Shown: positions 34,950-42,374 of the stretch, piece after piece
Position numbering within the stretch: the stretch's first letter is position 1
How the letters are laid out: each line of letters opens with the position of its first letter
Source: Actinomycetota bacterium
GTDB taxonomy: Bacteria; Actinomycetota; Acidimicrobiia; Acidimicrobiales; Ilumatobacteraceae
Assembly (NCBI GenBank): GCA_026393475.1
Contig: JAPLAA010000080.1
Span: 1 to 52,943, forward strand
Length of the DNA: 52,943 nucleotides
Direction: 5' to 3'
Made by a program: the position numbers and the translations under genes
Notes under the pieces: generated by a model
Seen by the model: the letters and a program-made list of their open reading frames with translations, nothing else
Told to the model about the DNA's origin: nothing
Databases searched by the model: none

Positions 34950-36182
34950 ATGGACACCCGCCCGCTGCCGGCACCGGAGCTGATCGACTCGCTGCTCGAA
35001 CTGTTGCCCGACGACTTCCCGGAGTGGGTCCCGGGCACGAGGCCGGTACACAACGTCGGCATCGGCGCGGCCGGCTGGTTCCGCCCGTCGGACGTCGCGT
35101 CGCACTTCTGCCGGTCGCCGCAGTTCGCCGGCGACTGGTCGCCCGTGGTCGTTCGCTTCTCGAACGCCAGCGGGCAGGCCGATCCCGACGGCCGCCTGCA
35201 GGTGCGCGGGATGGCGGTGCGGTTCCACATCGGTGGTGACCTCAGGCAGCTCGACGCCGACGGCCACTCGATCGACGACGAACGCGCCCACCGCCTCACC
35301 GAGCCGGTCCGGTTCGCGGTCGAGGGCGCCTCGGCCATCACGGACATGGTCTGCATGTCCGTCCCGCTGTTCATGGTGCGCGACGCGCCGAGCATGGTCG
35401 CGTTCGAGCGAGCGATGAAGGCCGTCAAGGTGCGGCGTCCCGGGTGGTGGGCTCGAGTGCGGTCGCTGCTCACGATGTGCCCACTGCCGCCGCAGGAGGT
35501 GGGCGTCGACCGTGACGGCATCCCCGGCGCGCTCGAGTTCTCGCGCTCGCACCCCGAGGCACAGGCCTTGCTCGTCGCCAACTCGATGCTGAGGCTCCCC
35601 ACCAGCTACGCCCGCACCGTGTACCACGCCGTGCACGCGTTCGTGGCCACCGGCGACGACGGCGTCGAGCGGCACGTACGCTTCTCGCTCGAACCGTCGG
35701 CGGGCGCACGCAGCGCCGGCCCACTCGAACCGCAGCACTCACCGGTGAGCGCGGCGCTGCGGCAACCGAAGGTGAACGCATACGGCGCCACGCTGCCGGA
35801 GCGATACCTGCAGGACGAGCTCGCCCAGCGGCTCGCCCACGTGCCGTGCCGGTTCACGTTGCAGATGCACTTGGCCGATCCGGGCGACGACCCGTCCGAC
35901 CCGACCACGGTGTGGAAGCCGAACCGGCAGCGGATCGTCATGGGCACGCTCGAGCTGGAGGGCCTGGTGGCCGACCAGGACGGGGGCTGTGAGCGGCTCG
36001 GGTTCAACCCGGGGCGCCTGCTCGACGGACTCGCGCCGTCGGACGATCCGATCCTCGCGCTGCGCACCGAGTTGTACGCCGAGTCGTATCGGCGGCGGAT
36101 GTCGGCGAGGGACCTGCTGATCGATCCGGTCCAGTGCCCGTTCGGCTTCGGAGCGTCGCCTCAGGAGTCCGGTCGGGCCTGA
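34950..36182 (+). CDS. Catalase-fold heme protein (possible hydroperoxide-converting enzyme)
   Basis: 410 aa, shorter than monofunctional catalases (~480-500). The distal heme site is recognisable: His34 in RPVHNVGIGAAGWF, matching the catalase 'VVHARGAGAHGYF' region, and VRFSNASGQADPDG for the conserved 'VRFSTVAGE' stretch. Near the C-terminus, LRTELYAESYRRR keeps the Arg-x3-Tyr spacing of the proximal heme-ligand helix. Catalase-related enzymes of this small type include allene oxide synthases that act on fatty-acid hydroperoxides. The divergent, close association with lipoxygenase-like, alpha-dioxygenase-like and lipase genes makes that role plausible here. True catalase activity cannot be excluded. 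The start ATG has a leaderless -10 box. The 3' end overlaps the convergent regulator gene by 22 nt. Confidence 0.8.
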   Translation: MDTRPLPAPELIDSLLELLPDDFPEWVPGTRPVHNVGIGAAGWFRPSDVASHFCRSPQFAGDWSPVVVRFSNASGQADPDGRLQVRGMAVRFHIGGDLRQLDADGHSIDDERAHRLTEPVRFAVEGASAITDMVCMSVPLFMVRDAPSMVAFERAMKAVKVRRPGWWARVRSLLTMCPLPPQEVGVDRDGIPGALEFSRSHPEAQALLVANSMLRLPTSYARTVYHAVHAFVATGDDGVERHVRFSLEPSAGARSAGPLEPQHSPVSAALRQPKVNAYGATLPERYLQDELAQRLAHVPCRFTLQMHLADPGDDPSDPTTVWKPNRQRIVMGTLELEGLVADQDGGCERLGFNPGRLLDGLAPSDDPILALRTELYAESYRRRMSARDLLIDPVQCPFGFGASPQESGRA

Positions 36183-38848
36183 GCCGCCGCGAGCTCGGCC
36201 CGCGCCCGAGCGATCGCGTGGCGAGCCCACTGCATGCCGGCCTCGAACTCCATCGCCGACCCGGTGGCGACGCACCGGTCGAATGCCACCTGTCCGAGCA
36301 CCGATCGCAGCTGGTCGAGCGTGTCGGGCAGGTCGGCGAGGATCGCGACACCACACGGCACGCTGATGCCGTACATGGTCGCCGCCTCGTCGAACCGGCC
36401 GAGCCCGGTGAACACGACCGCCACCTTGCCGAGCGACGTCGTGACGCTCGCCCGGTTGCCCATCCGACGGTAGAACTCGATCGAGTTGTCGAACAGTTCC
36501 AGGGCCCGGTCCGGTTCGCCGAGCGCCGCCTCGAGGCCGGCGATGTCGCGCTCCGACGTCGACACCTGGTAACGGTTGCCGTGCAGCCGGCCCTCCTCGA
36601 CCGCACGTCGCATGGTCTCGAGCGCTCGTTGCGGGTCGACGTCGGCGAGCGCACGCCCGTACCCGCCGTACGCGAAGGCCACGAGGAACGGGATGTTCGT
36701 CGCCGTCGCAGCGGCGAGCCCCTGGTCGACCAACGCGCGTGCGGCCTCTGCACGACCGATCGCCGGGTAGATCGCGTTCACGGCGCCGAGTCCGACCGCC
36801 TGCTCGAGTCCGTCGCGAGTGAGCATCTCGTCGGTGATCTCGAGCCATCGCTCCAAGGGGCCGGCGTACCGGAGCGCGGCCAACTCCCAGAACGCCATCC
36901 ACGCCGGATGGAACGGGTCGGCACCCGGGGCCGACGCGACCTCCTGCGCCCGTCGTGCGAGATCGCGACCGTCGCGCGGGCTCCCGGTGAGCGTGCACAC
37001 GCTCGCGGCCGTGAGCAGCCTCGGGAGCTCCGGGAGCTGGGCATCGGTCGCGCGGTCGACGACCTCGCGGGCCCACCCCACGGACTCCAGCACGAGTGCC
37101 GGGAAGGCGATCATCGTCGTGTGCGCCGCGATCGTCACGGCCTCGGCGAGCTCGTCGTGGTCGGCCGCCCAGCGGAACGCGGCGCGCAGGTCGGCGAACT
37201 CGCGCTCGGCCCATGCGATGGCACGTCCCTGCTCGGGGCTGCTCCACCGCTCCCACCACCGTCGGGCCTGTGCGGCGAACCACGCGACGTGGCGAGCGTG
37301 GACGGCGGCGGACGAACCGTCGCGCTCCAACCGGTCGGCGGCGTACTGCCGGATCGTCTCGAGCATCCGATAGCGCGTGTGCTCGTGCGAGCGGTCCACG
37401 GTGAGCAGCGACTTGCGGACGAGGGAGTCGAGGAGGTCGAGGACGTCGAAGGTGTCGAGTTCGCCGTCGCCGCCGACGGCGACCGCAGCGTCGAGTTCGA
37501 AGCCGTCGGCGAACACCGAGCAGCGGTCGAGCAGCCGGCGCTCGGCTTCATCGAGCAGGTCGTACGACCACGACACCGTCTGTTCGAGGGTCTGGTGGTG
37601 TGCGACGCCACGGGAGCGGCCCGACAGCAGCCGGAAGCGCTGGTCGAGGCGTGCCTTCACCTCCTGCGGGTTCATCGACACCATGCGAGCCGCGGCCAGC
37701 TCGATCGCCAGGGCGAGCCCGTCGAGCTCGCGGCAGATCTCGACCACTGCGACGCGCCCGGCGTCGTCGAGCTCGAAGTCGGGTCGGACCGTTCTGGCGC
37801 GTTCGACGAAGAGCGCGACCGCCGCGGACTCGCCGTCGTCGACCGCCAGCGTCGGCACGGGCCACAACTGCTCACCGGCAATCGCGAGTCCTTCGCGCGA
37901 CGTCGCGACGATGCGCGACCGCGGCGAGCGCGCCAACAGTGCCTCGGCGACCTCTGCAGCGGCGTCGAGGACGTGTTCGCAGTTGTCGAGCACGACGAGC
38001 GCGCACCGGTCGGTGAGGAACGCGGTGAGCGCCTCGGTGGGGGAGACGGCCTCCCGGCCGAGGGCTCCCATCGTGGTGGCCACCACGTGCGGCACCGACG
38101 ACGGGTCGCGCACGGGAGCGAGTTCCACGAGCCAGGCCCCATCGGGGAACTCGTCGGCGACGGTGTCGGCGATGCGCTGGGCGAGCACCGTCTTGCCGAC
38201 GCCGCCCGGTCCGATCAGGGTCACCACCGGCGCTGCAGCGAGCATCGTCGTCACCTCGACGACCGCTTGGTCGCGGCCGACCAGGACCGCCGTCGTGGTC
38301 GGGAGGTTCCCTGGGCGATCGCTGGGTGTGCGCGGCGGCGGGAAGTCGCGGTGCAGCCCGTCGCCACAGACCTGGAGCAGCCGCACCGGCTCGGCGAGTC
38401 CCCTCAGCCGATGGAGCCCGAGATCGAGCGTGTCGGTGCGCGACGCCAACGCGACGACGGTCGGGGTCACCAGGACCTGTCCGCCGTGCGCGGCGGACAT
38501 CACGCGGGAGGCCCGGTTCAGCACCGGTCCGAACCAGTCGCCGTCTCGTGATTCGGCCTCGCCGCTGTCGAGGCCCATCCGCACCGGGAGCTCGAGGCGA
38601 CGCTGCGCGGCGACGGCGGCAGCGACGGCCGACGCCGCCGACGGGAACATGGCGAGGATGCCGTCGCCCGTGTGCTTGAAGAGGTCACCGCCGGCCGCCG
38701 CCACGATCTCGGCCATCAGTGCGTCGTGGCTGGCGAGCGCAGCGCCCATGGCCTCGGCGTCGGCCTCCCATCGCTGCGTCGAGTTCACGATGTCCGTGAA
38801 CAGGAACGTCGCCGTGTGTACCTGGCGGGCCGACATGGACGTCAGCAT
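36161..38848 (-). CDS. Adenylate/guanylate cyclase - AAA-type ATPase - TPR regulator
   Basis: 895 aa. Residues ~8-165 are a class III nucleotide cyclase: ATFLFTDIVNST and KHTGDGILAMF carry the two metal Asp, and FGPVLNRASRV the Asn/Arg pair. Residues ~185-480 are an NB-ARC/STAND-type ATPase with Walker A LIGPGGVGKTVLA and Walker B ALVVLDNCEHV. The C-terminal 400 residues are helical TPR-like repeats (ARALADVDPQRALETMRRA and similar), with no terminal DNA-binding HTH evident. This layout is common in actinobacteria for signal-sensing proteins; the ligand is unknown. It is divergent from the TetR/formate dehydrogenase block and convergent with the catalase-fold gene, overlapping it by 22 nt. 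Confidence 0.88.
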   Translation of the reverse strand: MLTSMSARQVHTATFLFTDIVNSTQRWEADAEAMGAALASHDALMAEIVAAAGGDLFKHTGDGILAMFPSAASAVAAAVAAQRRLELPVRMGLDSGEAESRDGDWFGPVLNRASRVMSAAHGGQVLVTPTVVALASRTDTLDLGLHRLRGLAEPVRLLQVCGDGLHRDFPPPRTPSDRPGNLPTTTAVLVGRDQAVVEVTTMLAAAPVVTLIGPGGVGKTVLAQRIADTVADEFPDGAWLVELAPVRDPSSVPHVVATTMGALGREAVSPTEALTAFLTDRCALVVLDNCEHVLDAAAEVAEALLARSPRSRIVATSREGLAIAGEQLWPVPTLAVDDGESAAVALFVERARTVRPDFELDDAGRVAVVEICRELDGLALAIELAAARMVSMNPQEVKARLDQRFRLLSGRSRGVAHHQTLEQTVSWSYDLLDEAERRLLDRCSVFADGFELDAAVAVGGDGELDTFDVLDLLDSLVRKSLLTVDRSHEHTRYRMLETIRQYAADRLERDGSSAAVHARHVAWFAAQARRWWERWSSPEQGRAIAWAEREFADLRAAFRWAADHDELAEAVTIAAHTTMIAFPALVLESVGWAREVVDRATDAQLPELPRLLTAASVCTLTGSPRDGRDLARRAQEVASAPGADPFHPAWMAFWELAALRYAGPLERWLEITDEMLTRDGLEQAVGLGAVNAIYPAIGRAEAARALVDQGLAAATATNIPFLVAFAYGGYGRALADVDPQRALETMRRAVEEGRLHGNRYQVSTSERDIAGLEAALGEPDRALELFDNSIEFYRRMGNRASVTTSLGKVAVVFTGLGRFDEAATMYGISVPCGVAILADLPDTLDQLRSVLGQVAFDRCVATGSAMEFEAGMQWARHAIARARAELAAAQARPDS

Positions 38849-38897
38849 GGCATACGCCCGCCGGACGCGGATCAGAAGGGCCCGAGTACGGCGGGGC

Positions 38898-38903
38898 TAG
38901 GGT
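38898..38903 (+). promoter_or_regulatory. -10 box TAGGGT for the TetR gene
   Basis: TANNNT hexamer 8 nt before the ATG at 38912; the same hexamer and spacing occur before the FKBP gene at 50286. Confidence 0.45.
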
Positions 38904-38911
38904 GCGCCGTC

Positions 38912-39499
38912 ATGGCCAGGACCCCCGATCTCGAGCGCCGACAGGAGCTGCTCGACCGCATCGTCGTCTACCTGGCCGAACACGGGCTCGCCCAGGCAAC
39001 GCTCCGTCCGATGGCCGCCTCGCTCGACGTGAGCATCAACCGGTTGGTGCACCACTTCGGTTCGAAGGAGGAGCTCATCGCGGCTGCCCTCAACCGAGCC
39101 ACCGAGCAACAGCTGGCGGTCCAGGCGGCGTGGTTCAAGCGGCGACCGAACCTCGACATGATCGAGTTCTACCGACGCTGGTGGAAGTGGATCAACGCCA
39201 AGCCCGAGCACCTCGCCCTCGTTCGGCTCAACTACGAGGCGGCGGCGCTCGAGACATCGGTGACGGGGCTGGCGGGCGACCTCCGGGCCGACCAGATCGG
39301 CGTGTGGCGCCATGCGGTCGAAGAGCGCATGCTCGCCGCCGGCGTGGCCGCCGACCGGGTGGAGCTCGAAGGCGTGCTGGCGAAGGCGACCTTCACGGGG
39401 CTCGTGATCGACCTGATCGCCACCGGCGACCGGCAGCGGCTCAACGTCGCCTGCGATGCCTGGCTCGAGCGTCTGGCGAGCAGCATCGCGACGAGTTGA
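38912..39499 (+). CDS. TetR-family transcriptional regulator
   Basis: 195 aa. The N-terminal helix-turn-helix reads RRQELLDRIVVYLAEHGLAQ then LRPMAASLDVSINRLVHHFG-SKEELIAAAL, with the tyrosine common in the recognition helix replaced by His. The C-terminal ligand domain is Trp-rich near its start (FYRRWWKWINAKPEH) and not assignable to a ligand. It lies 18 nt upstream of the first formate dehydrogenase gene on the same strand, and that gap contains a 12-bp palindrome, so control of the formate dehydrogenase operon is the simplest guess. It may be part of the same transcript. Confidence 0.88.
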   Translation: MARTPDLERRQELLDRIVVYLAEHGLAQATLRPMAASLDVSINRLVHHFGSKEELIAAALNRATEQQLAVQAAWFKRRPNLDMIEFYRRWWKWINAKPEHLALVRLNYEAAALETSVTGLAGDLRADQIGVWRHAVEERMLAAGVAADRVELEGVLAKATFTGLVIDLIATGDRQRLNVACDAWLERLASSIATS

Positions 39500-39504
39500 T
39501 TCGA

Positions 39505-39516
39505 GTACGATCGTAC
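39505..39516 (+). promoter_or_regulatory. Palindromic operator candidate overlapping the -10 of the formate dehydrogenase operon
   Basis: GTACGATCGTAC, a perfect 12-bp palindrome. It contains TACGAT (39506-39511), a TANNNT -10 box placed 6 nt before the GTG of the first fds gene. A protein bound here would block transcription directly. The nearby TetR protein is the obvious candidate; a half-site-like CGAGTAC also lies upstream of the TetR gene (near 38883-38889). Confidence 0.55.
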
Positions 39517-39517
39517 C

Positions 39518-40039
39518 GTGATACGTGACCGGACCCTGAGCAAGCGCCGTCAGCCCGAGCGACCCTCGCTCCCGGCAGACCAGGCCTCGATCGTCTCAGC
39601 GGTGCTCGCCGCCAACCAGCTCGACCCCACCCGGTTGCTGGTCGTGCTGCAGCAGGTGCAGCACGAGCTCGGGTTCGTCCCGAACGATGCCGTGGGCCAG
39701 ATCGCCGTCGGTCTCGGGCTGTCGCGGGCCGAGGTCCACGGCGTGATCAGCTTCTACCACGACATCCGCACCGAGCCCGCGGGCCGCCACGTGCTGAAGG
39801 TCTGCCAGGCAGAGAGCTGCCAGGCCACCGGCGGACGTGCGCTCACCCAGCACATCCAGGATGTCGTCGGCTGCGAACTCGGCGACACCTCGGCCGACGG
39901 AGCGATCACGCTCGAGGCCGTCTACTGCCTCGGCCTCTGTGCCGCGTCACCTGCGGTGATGATCGACGAGCGACCGATCGCCCGCGTCACCGTCGCCCGG
40001 ATCGACCGCGTCGTCGAGTCCGCACGGAGCGCCTCGTGA
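39518..40039 (+). CDS. fdsG: NAD-dependent formate dehydrogenase gamma subunit (NuoE-like)
   Basis: 173-aa thioredoxin-fold [2Fe-2S] protein that passes electrons within the soluble formate dehydrogenase. The cluster Cys are seen in VCQAESCQATGG and VYCLGLCAASP, the usual C-x4-C and C-x3-C pairs. HELGFVPNDAVGQIAVGLGLS and VISFYHDIR are also family-typical. The GTG start at 39518 is preceded by a -10 box at leaderless distance. It is the first gene of five; its stop overlaps the next start as GTGA. Confidence 0.93.
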   Translation: MIRDRTLSKRRQPERPSLPADQASIVSAVLAANQLDPTRLLVVLQQVQHELGFVPNDAVGQIAVGLGLSRAEVHGVISFYHDIRTEPAGRHVLKVCQAESCQATGGRALTQHIQDVVGCELGDTSADGAITLEAVYCLGLCAASPAVMIDERPIARVTVARIDRVVESARSAS

Positions 40040-41631
40040 GCGCGCCGAGCAACATGCGGGTCTTCGTCCCGTGCGATGCGCTGTCGATCGCGCTGGGCGC
40101 CGACGAGGTCGCCGACCGACTCGTGGCGGAGGCCGCCTCGCGGTCGCTCGACGTGACGGTGGTGCGCAACGGATCGCACGGTCTGTTCTGGCTCGAGCCG
40201 ATGGTCGAGGTCGAGGTCGACGGCGTCCGCCACGCCTACGGTCCGATCGACGCCGACGACGTCCCCGAACTCCTCGACGCAGGACTCCTCGAGGCCGGCC
40301 CGCATCGCACGAGCCTCGGTCCCACCCACAGCATCCCCGAGCTCGAGCGCCAGACGCGGCTCACGTTCGCTCGCGTCGGCGTGATCGACCCGAGGTCGCT
40401 CGACGACTACCTCGCCCACGGCGGCTTCGACGGCCTGCGCCGTGCGCTGACGATGGCGCCCGGCGACGTCGTCGGCGAGATCGAGACGTCCGGTCTGCGC
40501 GGCCGCGGCGGCGCGGCGTTCCCCACGGGCATCAAGTGGCGCACCGTGCTCGGCGCACCCGCCACGCCGAAGTACGTCGTCGCCAACGCCGACGAGGGCG
40601 ACTCTGGCACGTTCGCCGACCGGATGGTGATGGAGGGCGACCCGTTCTGCCTGATCGAGGCGATGGCGATCGCCGCCCACGCCGTCGGCGCCAGCCACGG
40701 CGTCATCTACTGCCGCTCCGAGTACCCGCACGCGATCGCGACGCTCGAGTACTGCATCGACGTCGCCCCGCAGCACGGCTGGCTCGGCTCCGGTATCGCC
40801 GGCAGCGGGCTCGACTTCGACATCGAGGTGCGCGTCGGCGCCGGCGCCTACATCTGCGGCGAGGAGACCTCGATGCTCGAGAGCATCGAGGGCAAGCGCG
40901 GCATGGTCCGCCCGAAGCCGCCGCTGCCCGCGCTCGAAGGCCTCTACGGCAAGCCGACGGTGGTGAACAACATCATCACGCTGGCCTCGGTGCCGTGGAT
41001 CCTCGCCAACGGTGGCGCGGCCTACAGCGCCCACGGCGTCGGTCGTTCGTCGGGCACGCTGCCGGTGCAGCTGGCGGGCAACATCCGCCGTGGCGGGCTC
41101 GTCGAGGTGCCGTTCGGCATCACCGTGCGCGAGCTGATCGAGGGATACGGCGGCGGCACCGCGAGCGGTCGTCCGGCCCGGGCCGTGCAGATCGGCGGAC
41201 CGCTCGGCGCGTACTTCCACGACGGCCAGCTCGACACCGTGCTCGACTACGAGGCCATCGCGGCGGCCGGTGGGCTGCTCGGCCATGGCGGTGTCGTCGT
41301 GTTCGACGACACCATCGACATGGCGGCCCAGGCCAGGTTCGCGATGGAGTTCTGCGCCGCCGAGAGCTGCGGCAAGTGCACCCCGTGCCGCATCGGCAGC
41401 ACCCGCGGTGTCGAGCTGATCGACAAGATCGTGATCGGCGAGCGGCGCAGCGCCGACGTCGCCCAGCTCGAAGAGCTGTGCGACGTGCTCGAGCACGGCT
41501 CGCTGTGCGCCCTCGGTGGTCTCACCCCGTACCCGGTGCGCTCGGCGATGCAGCACTTCCCCGAGGACTTCGGACTCGGCGACCGGAACTCCGACCAGAA
41601 CTTCGAACAGAAAGTTGGGGAGAGCAACTGA
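40036..41631 (+). CDS. fdsB: NAD-dependent formate dehydrogenase beta subunit (NuoF-like)
   Basis: 531 aa, the diaphorase subunit that reduces NAD+. An N-terminal thioredoxin-like region (RVFVPCDALSIALGAD, up to about 110) precedes the NuoF core. FMN/NADH motifs are LRGRGGAAFPTGIKW, NADEGDSGTFADR and GAGAYICGEETSML; the [4Fe-4S] site is SCGKCTPCRIGSTRG with a fourth Cys in GSLCALGG. Length fits FdsB. The GTG at 40036 overlaps the fdsG stop, and the stop overlaps the next ATG as TGATG. Confidence 0.95.
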   Translation: MSAPSNMRVFVPCDALSIALGADEVADRLVAEAASRSLDVTVVRNGSHGLFWLEPMVEVEVDGVRHAYGPIDADDVPELLDAGLLEAGPHRTSLGPTHSIPELERQTRLTFARVGVIDPRSLDDYLAHGGFDGLRRALTMAPGDVVGEIETSGLRGRGGAAFPTGIKWRTVLGAPATPKYVVANADEGDSGTFADRMVMEGDPFCLIEAMAIAAHAVGASHGVIYCRSEYPHAIATLEYCIDVAPQHGWLGSGIAGSGLDFDIEVRVGAGAYICGEETSMLESIEGKRGMVRPKPPLPALEGLYGKPTVVNNIITLASVPWILANGGAAYSAHGVGRSSGTLPVQLAGNIRRGGLVEVPFGITVRELIEGYGGGTASGRPARAVQIGGPLGAYFHDGQLDTVLDYEAIAAAGGLLGHGGVVVFDDTIDMAAQARFAMEFCAAESCGKCTPCRIGSTRGVELIDKIVIGERRSADVAQLEELCDVLEHGSLCALGGLTPYPVRSAMQHFPEDFGLGDRNSDQNFEQKVGESN

Positions 41632-42374
41632 TGTGGTCCGAACTGCGGGCGCTGCGCGACGGCGTCGACCTCGGTACACCGCCGCGTGACGGCGAGCCGG
41701 TGACGCTGAGCGTCGACGGTGTCCCGGTCACGGTGGCAGCCGGCAGCTCGGTGCTGCTCGCCGCCGGCATCGCCGGATGCACGGTGCCCAAGCTCTGCGC
41801 GACCGACACCCTCGAACCGTTCGGCAGCTGTCGTGTGTGCCTCGTCGAGATCGAGGGCCGCCGCGGCTACCCGGCCAGCTGCACGACGCCCGTCGACGAC
41901 GGCATGCAGGTTCGCACCAACAGCGAGATGCTCACCAAGCTGCGCCGCGGGGTGATCGAGCTCTACCTCTCCGACTTCCCCGAGGGCGACATCGACGGCG
42001 GCTGGAGCCAGCTCAACGACACCCTCGACCAGGTCGGTGTGCACCGACTGGCCGACGACCATCCGTACCGGTCGGGAGCGAACCACCAGTCCGGCGTGCT
42101 CGACCTGTCGAACCCGTACTTCCTGTTCGACCAGGCCAAGTGCATCGTCTGCAGCCGGTGCGTCCGTGCGTGCGAGGAGATCCAGGGCACGTTCGCACTC
42201 ACCATCGGCGGTCGCGGGTTCGGCTCCACCGTCGTCGCCGGACAGGACGAGTCGTTCCTCGACTCCGACTGCGTGAGCTGTGGTGCCTGCGTCCAAGCGT
42301 GTCCGAGCGACGCGCTGATCGAGAAGAGCCTCTTCCCAGGAGGGTACGAACGTGCCGATTCCCGTCAAGCCTGA
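41631..42374 (+). CDS. Formate dehydrogenase iron-sulfur subunit (NuoG N-terminal type), separate from the catalytic subunit
   Basis: 247 aa. An N-terminal [2Fe-2S] ferredoxin domain (PFGSCRVCLVEIEG, with further Cys in CTVPKLC and ASCTTPV) is followed by a His/Cys segment and two [4Fe-4S] motifs (CIVCSRCVRACEE and CVSCGACVQACPSDAL). In many FdsA/FdhA proteins this module is the N-terminus of one ~950-aa chain; here it is its own gene that ends 23 nt inside the catalytic gene. It should carry electrons from the molybdenum site to FdsB/FdsG. The ATG overlaps the fdsB stop. Confidence 0.9.
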   Translation: MWSELRALRDGVDLGTPPRDGEPVTLSVDGVPVTVAAGSSVLLAAGIAGCTVPKLCATDTLEPFGSCRVCLVEIEGRRGYPASCTTPVDDGMQVRTNSEMLTKLRRGVIELYLSDFPEGDIDGGWSQLNDTLDQVGVHRLADDHPYRSGANHQSGVLDLSNPYFLFDQAKCIVCSRCVRACEEIQGTFALTIGGRGFGSTVVAGQDESFLDSDCVSCGACVQACPSDALIEKSLFPGGYERADSRQA

